Below are positions 43,914-50,540 of a DNA stretch of 64,000 nt, one piece after another. The translations under genes and the position numbers were made by a program. Where the stretch lies: NCBI RefSeq assembly GCF_010093445.1, contig NZ_PDWW01000009.1:1-64000 (forward strand), written 5' to 3'. Origin of the DNA: Pseudoxanthomonas japonensis (GTDB taxonomy: Bacteria; Pseudomonadota; Gammaproteobacteria; Xanthomonadales; Xanthomonadaceae). Position 1 is the stretch's first letter. Each line of letters opens with the position of its first letter. Under the pieces are notes generated by a model, which did not search any database, was not told where the DNA came from, and saw nothing but the letters and a program-made list of their open reading frames with translations.

Positions 43914-44303
43914 TCAGTTGCCCAACGCCTTGAACAGCAGCAGCCAGAAGAACCAGCCGATCATCATGAAGAACAGGCCTTCTCCAGCGGCCTTCTTCCT
44001 GCCGGCCATCAGGTAGCCAGCCGCCAGGAAGATGACGATGCCGGGCAGCAGGACGCACAGCACCTTGAGCACGAGCGGCAGGGTGTCGGTCGGCTTGGCG
44101 CCGGGGATGGGCGGCGGTGAGCGTCCCGGCGGAGTGTCGAAGCGCGCGTCCTGGATGCCGCGCCCGATGAGTTCGTGCCGCGCCAGGTCGATCGCTTCCT
44201 CGCCGTACTCGTCCGTCGTCGCCAGCGCGATGCGCATCAGGCGATCGGTTTCGTACTCGCGGTACTGCTGTTTGACGGCGTCCGCATCGAAGTGGGTGGA
44301 CAT
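43914..44303 (-). CDS. Small membrane protein of unknown function
   Basis: 129 residues. A helical charged N-terminal half (AVKQQYREYETDRLMRIALATTDEYGEEAIDLARHELIGRGI) resembles the DUF2007-neighbour type helical domain. Two C-terminal helices follow (LVLKVLCVLLPGIVIFLAAGYLMAG and GLFFMMIGWFFWLLLFKALG). Function unknown. Confidence 0.75.
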   Translation of the reverse strand: MSTHFDADAVKQQYREYETDRLMRIALATTDEYGEEAIDLARHELIGRGIQDARFDTPPGRSPPPIPGAKPTDTLPLVLKVLCVLLPGIVIFLAAGYLMAGRKKAAGEGLFFMMIGWFFWLLLFKALGN

Positions 44304-44367
44304 GGACGCTCACTCCTTGATCGTTGTCTTGGGGCCTAATCGACTCACTGGGGTATGCCGAAATGTA

Positions 44368-45192
44368 CTATGACCCCTGTTCCCACAAACTTGGCTTCAG
44401 CTTCTTTCCTTTGCTCCGAGTGTTCTTCACGTGCACAGGATCAACCATCTTATCGGCGGGAAGATCAATCAGAACATTGACCAAACTAGCAATCGCCTGA
44501 TCTGACAGCATGAAGTCCTTTGGAATACCACTAGATAAACCCGCGCGATTCTCAAGGATAGCCGCCTCCAGCGCACGGGTGAAGTCAGCCGTCGAGGGGC
44601 GCTTACTGCGCGTGGCACCTTCTGTAAGAGGATCCGATGCCACAACCAGCGCCCTACGCGCATCTTCCGCGATAGTTCGGACGATTGCATCCAACGCAGG
44701 CCAGTACTTCATATCGAACCTGCCGCCGAGCCGCTCTAGAGGTTCTTTCAGATAGTACGTATAGCGTCCGTTATCTGCGCTCGCCTCATCGATCACTTGC
44801 ACTATGTCGTAGTGCGTATCACTGTAGAAACCAGAGCTGTTGTGAAGTTCGTCCCGCTGCACCAGGAGGCCTGCTAGTTCATAAGCGACCTTTGAGATCG
44901 CCAAGTTTAGTGCGACGAGCTCATCACGGTCCGAGCGATCTTTAGCTATCCGATCCGGCGACCAAAAAGCTCCCGTGGAAAGGAAGCAAGCCATTAGAAC
45001 TCGCTTTGGCGTCTCCCCGCGCAGCTTGGCATGCATCTCTTCATACACTTGAGCCAGCTCACCACTCCTACCAAGTAGGCGATATGCAACCGCACTCTCG
45101 CTGGGAAGACAGTTATGCTCATCGTTGTAGCGTATATGGTCCCGCAGGCATTCCTCGAAAAAAACTTGGACACTGCGTGAGGTCTCACTCAT
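44368..45192 (-). CDS. Protein of unknown function in low-G+C segment
   Basis: 274 residues, soluble, helical. The start MSETSRSVQVFFEECLRDHIRYNDEHNCLPSESAVAYRLLG is preceded by a good context, and the C-terminus is basic (HVKNTRSKGKKLKPSLWEQG). No family recognised. Codon and base use are clearly poorer in G+C than in the surrounding core, which suggests transfer. It is divergent from the HEPN-like gene at 45400 with about 207 bp between them, so the two may be functionally linked. Confidence 0.7.
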   Translation of the reverse strand: MSETSRSVQVFFEECLRDHIRYNDEHNCLPSESAVAYRLLGRSGELAQVYEEMHAKLRGETPKRVLMACFLSTGAFWSPDRIAKDRSDRDELVALNLAISKVAYELAGLLVQRDELHNSSGFYSDTHYDIVQVIDEASADNGRYTYYLKEPLERLGGRFDMKYWPALDAIVRTIAEDARRALVVASDPLTEGATRSKRPSTADFTRALEAAILENRAGLSSGIPKDFMLSDQAIASLVNVLIDLPADKMVDPVHVKNTRSKGKKLKPSLWEQGS

Positions 45193-45399
45193 AGGGTTTT
45201 CTTTCGCCGAAACAGGATTGACGGAAATCTTACGGACAACTCCATGGCGATCTGGCATCCGAAACTGCGAATTCTAAAGTCGATTCGGACACCCGCGAAT
45301 CTGATTCAATCAGACCGTTCGGTCCATCCTTACCCTCTACGCGTCCCACCTGTCGGTCAAGCCACCTTAATTAAGCTAGCCCCCCCCTTGGAGGCCAAC

Positions 45400-46128
45400 A
45401 TGCCCAGATCAACACAGTTTCCCCGCCCAGTCTTCGATGAGACTGGCGTCTATACGATCAACGAGGCGGGTACTTACGAGGTCATTTCTCCATCAGTTCA
45501 GCGATATCACGAACTAGTCTTCTCTATTCGCGACTTACATTCGGCCCACGAGATGATGGAACAATGCTGCCGTAACGACCTAGACGACTTGCATCCCTTG
45601 CTAGAGCAAGGCTTATGGGTGGGCGCTGTGATCCAGTACAGCAAACCGTTCAAGGCTAACCACGCGCGTCGAACCTTTGATGCCGGAAACTTGGTGCGCA
45701 CTCAAGCAACTGAGAGCATGCGCGACTTCCATCACTACCTGATCACTCTTCGCGACAAGATGTTTGCTCACGACGATGCCCTAGGCGAGTGCAAACAAGT
45801 CGCGATCGGATTGCCATATAAACGCCCCAGGCATCCCTTCGAGATAGGGATAGAGCCAACGAATCCCCGTGTCATCTCGCTAGGCGGAGATATCGCGAGA
45901 GATGCAGAACCCCATTTCAGGGCAATGCTCCAACTTTTTGAACAACAGCGAAATCAGATCAGAGAAGAAACTATTGGAGAACTATTCCGAACAAATCTTA
46001 ATGAAGTGACGCTAGTCGGACCAGCGAGGAAGACTGCTCTAGAAGTTGGACGCGACGATGTTGCGGCCCGCTGGCCAAGAAAGGATGGACAGTCTGCCAA
46101 GCAGTCTGGGAGCAAGAACAGCAGGTAG
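45400..46128 (+). CDS. HEPN-like protein (candidate), function unknown
   Basis: 242 residues, ATG preceded by GGAGG six bases upstream. The middle is helical (VQRYHELVFSIRDLHSAHEMMEQCC) and contains HHYLITLRDKMFAHDDALG, with Arg118-Asp...His124, an RDx4H motif as in HEPN nucleases. The preceding long helix and the spacing agree with a HEPN fold. The C-terminus is Lys/Ser rich. HEPN proteins act as RNases in toxin-antitoxin and anti-phage systems; this assignment is inference from the motif alone. Low G+C like its neighbours. Confidence 0.65.
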   Translation: MPRSTQFPRPVFDETGVYTINEAGTYEVISPSVQRYHELVFSIRDLHSAHEMMEQCCRNDLDDLHPLLEQGLWVGAVIQYSKPFKANHARRTFDAGNLVRTQATESMRDFHHYLITLRDKMFAHDDALGECKQVAIGLPYKRPRHPFEIGIEPTNPRVISLGGDIARDAEPHFRAMLQLFEQQRNQIREETIGELFRTNLNEVTLVGPARKTALEVGRDDVAARWPRKDGQSAKQSGSKNSR

Positions 46129-46225
46129 ACGCCAACAACATAGGGCTGACTAAATTTCAGAACGCCGCCACTAGATGGGGATGCACTCCCCCCTGCTCTC
46201 GGATCAACGCAACCTATCGCCGACA

Positions 46226-46570
46226 TCAATCGGCCCTTAGCCCCCAACCATAAGCACCGCGCGCAGAGGAGAACCCGTAATTTTTCTTGTGAAAAGCCTT
46301 CATCGCAGCAACGGCCTGCCCCAGCATCAGAACGACATCACTGTTCTGAGGAAGATCATCCTCATCCAGAAGATCGAGATAACTACGAGATACCTCACCA
46401 TCCAGAATCTCAAAAACAGACTCGAGCAATCTGTTGACAATCTGGACTTTTTTCTTGTTCAACGCTCCGTCGGGCTTCTTCTTCGCTGCATCTTGAAATT
46501 CGCGAAACATTGCCTCCAACAACGGCATCAGTTCGTCGTGACGAGCACCGCGAGCTTTAACTGAAGTCAT
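46226..46570 (-). CDS. Small protein, paralog of the next gene
   Basis: 114 residues, helical. KKKPDGALNKKKVQIVNRLLESVFEIL and DLPQNSDVVLMLGQAVAAM align with the neighbouring protein (46578-46943). Starts seven bases after its stop, with AGGA five bases before the ATG. It is the third gene of the minus-strand unit. No family recognised. Confidence 0.8.
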   Translation of the reverse strand: MTSVKARGARHDELMPLLEAMFREFQDAAKKKPDGALNKKKVQIVNRLLESVFEILDGEVSRSYLDLLDEDDLPQNSDVVLMLGQAVAAMKAFHKKNYGFSSARGAYGWGLRAD

Positions 46571-46577
46571 AGAAATC

Positions 46578-46943
46578 CTACTTCCTCCGTAGCTTGCGTG
46601 GAGCCAACGTGCGGATGCTCCGCCCTTCTACTCGCCAGTACCAGTTGCCCATCTCTTGGTAGATGTTATCGGCCCTGAGCTTCTCCATACACTCAATGTA
46701 TTGAGACACGATCAAGGCAACATCGCTATTCGTTGGGAGATCATCCGAGGAAAACTCTGAGAACTCCTGAAAAGGTCGATACTTGTCTTCAAGTAAATCA
46801 TTCGCCCTTCTGATTGTGGAGTTTATAAGTCCAATCTTGAAGGAATTAACAGCATCGTTCGGCGACTTCTTCACCAGAACAGAAATCTCTTGATACACAC
46901 CATCAAGCTGCCCACTAACCTTCTCGAACTCGTCAACATCCAT
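46578..46943 (-). CDS. Small protein, paralog of the following gene
   Basis: 121 residues. KSPNDAVNSFKIGLINSTIRRANDLLEDK and DLPTNSDVALIVSQYIECM mirror the blocks of the 46226-46570 protein, so the two arose by duplication and then diverged. The ATG at 46943 has GAGGTGA at five bases; alternatives at 46949 and 46982 have no proper site. It follows the nuclease-like gene with a 10-bp gap. No family recognised. Confidence 0.8.
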   Translation of the reverse strand: MDVDEFEKVSGQLDGVYQEISVLVKKSPNDAVNSFKIGLINSTIRRANDLLEDKYRPFQEFSEFSSDDLPTNSDVALIVSQYIECMEKLRADNIYQEMGNWYWRVEGRSIRTLAPRKLRRK

Positions 46944-46953
46944 ATTCATCACC

Positions 46954-48330
46954 TCATGATGGACATGCTCGTCGAAAATCAATGTACTTCTTCTTCAGGA
47001 CATCTATTGGCTGCCTTTGCTTACTCTCGAAGACATTTACCATCAACTCCAGGTCCTCATCAGTCAGAGAGATGATGCACCTTCGCTGGCCGGACCACAG
47101 ATCAATAGTGTTCTTGAACATGGCTTTAGACAACGGATTTCTAGTCACGAAGACACCGAAAGCTCCGAACTCATTCAGCAGATAGCGATTCAACTGATTT
47201 ATGTGATCACGCTCTATGGACCGAACGTTTTTCAACTCCATGACAACCTGGCGACTCGAGTAGTCTTGAAGTATCTCACCAAGAAAGTCCACGGATCTAT
47301 TGTTGTAGAAAACGAGATCCCGAATGGTAGAACCGCCTTCAGAGCGACTTTGAGTAGCCGCGAAATCAAGGTGTGGATACAACAGAGACGACAATAACTG
47401 CGTAGCCGCCGCTTCGTATTTTTTGTCAGCTTTATCCCCTACGCCAGTGGGGAGCTTCTGGATCTCAGCAAACTTCCTCTTAGCTGAGATCACCGGAATT
47501 TGCTTGAAGAGCGGGTCGTTCCTGCAATCGTCGGCCGATCGCTCTTTTGCGGCAATGTATCCCGCGACCGCATCATAATTTGATCGATTGTACGTAAGAA
47601 CGCTTACGCGACCGTCATCGCCACACTGGTTGACTACATCATCTTTCGGGCAGGAGCTGGCGAAGTAGTCATCGAAATTTATCCAAGGGACAAAGCGAAG
47701 CCACCTCTTAGGGACAAGCAAAATTGGCTGGTTCGTTTCTGGATTTACAGGAAGATCAACTGATACATCAGCGGAGAATTCGTACTTCCTGTAATCGTAA
47801 AGCGAAGGAAGGACCACTTTGACCAATGGAATGCCCAAGCCAAGACATTGATCTACCGTGTAGTCGATTAGAAATGACTTGAGGAAATTGCATGCGATAT
47901 CGCTAATGCGGTCACGCGAGATGCCGTCAACGTATAACTGAATTTCTTCGAAGTGGTTGAATCCATGGCGACCATACTCTGGAACATGCCGAAACAAGTT
48001 CAGCGTACTTGTCGCCACCCGACTGCCTATCCGCTTGCCCTTCTTGGTCGCGGACACGCCCAATCCAACCTCATCACACTCACTTGCGAGAATTAAGCTA
48101 CTAACCGCCTCGCTCTCCCTGCCTTTTTGAAGCAACCAGTTCAGCCGATTGAACGAATTTACTAGCGAGGTATGGAGGGCCTGATCTTGCAACGATGGCG
48201 ATCGCCACAGCAAGAACGGATCCAAATAGAGCGGTATGTCTTCCTGCAGAAGCGGTATTGCGAAGTCCAAGTCTGACTGCGCCAGTGAGACTCCGTAGTG
48301 ATCCGTAAAGCGGGGGCGGACTAGCGCCAT
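46954..48330 (-). CDS. Putative PD-(D/E)XK nuclease-type protein of an accessory operon
   Basis: 458 residues. The N-terminal region (RPRFTDHYGVSLAQSDLDFAIPLLQEDIPLYLDPFLLW) and a central block without known domains are followed by a restriction-endonuclease-like core: STIRDLVFYNN (Asp338), RQVVMELKNV (Glu365-x-Lys367) and HINQLNRYL (Gln379). Followed closely by two small paralogous genes, it is probably the effector of that unit. It begins 10 bp after nrdJb, but base use is much poorer in G+C. No known system name can be given. Confidence 0.75.
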   Translation of the reverse strand: MALVRPRFTDHYGVSLAQSDLDFAIPLLQEDIPLYLDPFLLWRSPSLQDQALHTSLVNSFNRLNWLLQKGRESEAVSSLILASECDEVGLGVSATKKGKRIGSRVATSTLNLFRHVPEYGRHGFNHFEEIQLYVDGISRDRISDIACNFLKSFLIDYTVDQCLGLGIPLVKVVLPSLYDYRKYEFSADVSVDLPVNPETNQPILLVPKRWLRFVPWINFDDYFASSCPKDDVVNQCGDDGRVSVLTYNRSNYDAVAGYIAAKERSADDCRNDPLFKQIPVISAKRKFAEIQKLPTGVGDKADKKYEAAATQLLSSLLYPHLDFAATQSRSEGGSTIRDLVFYNNRSVDFLGEILQDYSSRQVVMELKNVRSIERDHINQLNRYLLNEFGAFGVFVTRNPLSKAMFKNTIDLWSGQRRCIISLTDEDLELMVNVFESKQRQPIDVLKKKYIDFRRACPS

Positions 48331-48340
48331 AACCTCAAGG

Positions 48341-49180
48341 TCACCCGCACTTCGAATAACCACAGTTCAAGCACGTCGCGCACCCGTCCATGATGACGAG
48401 GGCCTTGGTGCTGCACTTGTGGCAGAGCGTCGCGGAGGGCGGGAAGCTGGCGCCATCGCCGGTCACGGCGATGTCTTCGGAGGAGCCGGGGGACTTCACG
48501 GCAGAGGCGCCCTCATCCGCCCTCCGGGCACCTTCTCCCGCGGGTGCGGGAGAAGGAACGACGCTTACGTCAGAGTTTTTTTTTGCGCGGTCTTCGTACT
48601 GCTTGCGCTTCTCGGCCAGGATGGCGCGCTGGTGCGCGCTCATTTCCGGATCGTGGATCAGGCCGATCGACTTCATGTGTTCTTCCACGATGGCGCCCAA
48701 CTCCGCCACCAGCGACGGCATGTACACGCCACCGGCCTTGAAGTAGCCACCGCGCGGATCGAACACGGCCTTCATCTCGTCCACCAGGAACGTCACGTCG
48801 CCGCCCTTGCGGAACACCGCCGACATGATGCGCGTCAGCGCCACGATCCACTGGAAATGCTCCATGGACTTGCTGTTGACGAAGATCTCGAACGGACGGC
48901 GCAGCTCGTGCTCCGTGCCCGCGTTCAACACGATGTCGTTGATGGTCACGTACATGGCGTGCTCCACCAGCGGCGACTTGATCTTGTAGGTGCTGCCGAT
49001 CAGGACTTCCGGGCGCTCGATGCGCTCGTGCATCTGGATGATGTTGTCCTGCGGGGTTTCCTTTTCCACCGTCTCGCGCGGCACCGACGCCGTCGGAATG
49101 GCAGCGGCGGCTTCGCGCGCCTTGTCTTCCGGGGTGAGCACGCTGTAGCCCTTGATTTTCTTGTCGATCTTGACGGCCAT
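48341..49180 (-). CDS. nrdJb: NrdJb-like small subunit/C-terminal part of class II ribonucleotide reductase (TSCPD and zinc-ribbon)
   Basis: 279 residues. The core EVLIGSTYKIKSPLVEHAMYVTINDIVLNAGTEHELRRPFEIFVNSKSMEHFQWIVALTRIMSAVFRKGGDVTFLVDEM is the TSCPD-type domain that follows the catalytic barrel in unsplit NrdJ/NrdZ proteins. The C-terminus LCHKCSTKALVIMDGCATCLNCGYSKCG is the redox-active cysteine-rich zinc ribbon. Residues about 208-225 (PSPAPAGEGARRADEGA) are encoded by an R1 repeat in frame, in the linker between the two domains. Encoded downstream of nrdJa. Confidence 0.85.
   Translation of the reverse strand: MAVKIDKKIKGYSVLTPEDKAREAAAAIPTASVPRETVEKETPQDNIIQMHERIERPEVLIGSTYKIKSPLVEHAMYVTINDIVLNAGTEHELRRPFEIFVNSKSMEHFQWIVALTRIMSAVFRKGGDVTFLVDEMKAVFDPRGGYFKAGGVYMPSLVAELGAIVEEHMKSIGLIHDPEMSAHQRAILAEKRKQYEDRAKKNSDVSVVPSPAPAGEGARRADEGASAVKSPGSSEDIAVTGDGASFPPSATLCHKCSTKALVIMDGCATCLNCGYSKCG
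48508..48558. repeat. R1 repeat inside nrdJb coding sequence
   Basis: GCCCTCATCCGCCCTCCGGGC followed by ACCTTCTCCCGC/GCGGGAGAAGG matches the intergenic R1 element found at 4028-4078 and 50220-50500. It leaves the reading frame intact. Confidence 0.8.
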
Positions 49181-49260
49181 GACGGTGGAATCCTGTTCGT
49201 ATCTGAAAGTTGTCGTCGATGGGTGGACGCCTGGCCTTCCGGGCCGGCCCCCACCCCAAT

Positions 49261-49282
49261 CCTCCCCCGGACCCGGGGGAGG
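49261..49282. terminator. Hairpin after histone-H1-like gene
   Basis: CCTCCCCCGG ACC CGGGGGAGG is a near-perfect stem 20 bp downstream of the H1-like stop (minus strand) and upstream of nrdJb. Part of an R1-type repeat; could end or attenuate the transcript. Confidence 0.55.
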
Positions 49283-49301
49283 AGGGGTAAAGCATCAGGT
49301 C

Positions 49302-49919
49302 TTACTTACGGGCCGCTTTTTTGGTGGCTTTCTTCGGGGCTGCCTTGCGCACGGCCTTCTTGGCCGCTTTCTTCGGAGCGGCCTTCTTCGCCGCCTTCTT
49401 CACGGGCGCCTTGCGGGCGACCTTCTTCACTGCCTTCTTGGCGACCTTCTTCACTGCCTTCTTGGCGGCCTTCTTGACCGGCGCCTTCTTGGCGGCGGCC
49501 TTGCGGGCGACCTTCTTGACCGCCTTCTTGGCCGCGGTCTTCTTGGTCGCTGCCTTCTTGGTGGTCTTCTTCGCTGCCTTCTTCGCCGTTTTCTTGGCGG
49601 CCTTCTTGCCGGTGACCTTCTTCTGCAGGCTGGCGGCTTCGGCCTTGGCGGCGGTGCTGGCGGCGGCCAGCTTCTTCTTGGCCTTGGCGACGGTCTTCTT
49701 CACCGCCTTGGTGGCCTTGTCGGTGCGCTTGGCCACGGCCTTCTTCGCCTTGGCGATGTCGGCGGTCACCGTCTTGCGCGCCTTCTTGGCCGCCTTCTTG
49801 GCCTTGGCGACCGTCTCGCTGGCGGTGGAAGCGACCGCTTCCCCGATCCCCGCCACTGTTTCCTTCACGCTTTCGGCTGCGCCGGAAAGCGTCGCCGTGA
49901 CACCATTACCGTTGCTCAT
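49302..49919 (-). CDS. Histone H1-like, Ala/Lys-rich DNA-binding protein
   Basis: 205 residues. A mildly acidic N-terminus (MSNGNGVTATLSGAAESVKETVAGIGEAV) is followed by many KKAAKK/KKAVKK and KKAPVKKAAKK repeats to the end, the composition of AlgP/Hc1-type bacterial histone-H1-like proteins. It should bind nucleic acid non-specifically and may influence nucleoid structure or transcription. It sits between nrdJa and nrdJb on the same strand. Repeat number is likely to vary among strains. Confidence 0.9.
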   Translation of the reverse strand: MSNGNGVTATLSGAAESVKETVAGIGEAVASTASETVAKAKKAAKKARKTVTADIAKAKKAVAKRTDKATKAVKKTVAKAKKKLAAASTAAKAEAASLQKKVTGKKAAKKTAKKAAKKTTKKAATKKTAAKKAVKKVARKAAAKKAPVKKAAKKAVKKVAKKAVKKVARKAPVKKAAKKAAPKKAAKKAVRKAAPKKATKKAARK

Positions 49920-50540
49920 GTTGCCCTCCTTGTGGGCGAGGTTGGTTTGACGCTGCCGATGCTATACCCGATGGCGCGGGGTGGAACGGTGAAGCGGGTG
50001 AATCGGTGGTTCAACTTCCTGGAGCTGCCCCTTCCCCCGCGTGCGGGGGAAGGTTGGGATGGGGGCACTGTTGGCTGAGAGCAAAAGCAACTCGCTGCGC
50101 TCGCCTCCCCTCTCCCGCCCCTTCGGGGCACCCTCTCCCGCGAGGGGAGAGGGGTACAGCCAGTGCTCTTTCCTTCCCTTCTCCCCGCAAGCGGGGAGAA
50201 GGTGGCAGGAGGCCGGATGAGGGGCCGCTGTTCGCGAGAAGTAAAAGCAACTCGCTGCGCTCGCTCCCCCTCACCTGCCCTCCGGGCATCCTCTCCCCGC
50301 AGGCGGGGAGAGGCGTAAAGCCGGTCCCTCTTTCTTTCCCTTCTCCCCGCAAGCGGGGAGAATGTGGCCGGAGGCCGGATGAGGGGCCGCTGTTCGCGAG
50401 AAGCAAAAGCAACTCGCTACGCTCGCTCCCCCTCACCTGCCCTCCGGGCATCCTCTCCCCGCAGGCGGGGAGAGGCGTAAAGCCGGTCCCTCTTTCTTTT
50501 CCTCTCCCCTGCAATGGGGGAGAGGAACAAAGCGCGTTCC
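49920..50540. repeat. R1 repeat array including two tandem copies of a 162-bp unit
   Basis: No gene. 50027-50066 and 50098-50160 hold diverged R1 units. From about 50178 to 50500 a composite unit, CTCCCCGCAAGCGGGGAG ... GGCCGGATGAGGGGCCGCTG ... GCAACTCGCTGCGCTCGC ... CATCCTCTCCCCGCAGGCGGGGAG, occurs twice with a period of 162 bp (50181 and 50343) and few differences. The last hairpin (CTCTCCCCTGCAATGGGGGAGAG) directly follows the nrdJa stop. Confidence 0.8.

Noticed and set aside
49302-49919. Low-complexity artefact instead of a gene
   Set aside because: The frame is intact, has an ATG start and a non-repetitive N-terminus, and fits the histone-H1-like family.
50028-50530. CRISPR array
   Set aside because: Repeats are palindromic R1 units with a 162-bp period and only two good copies, with no regular short spacers and no cas genes.
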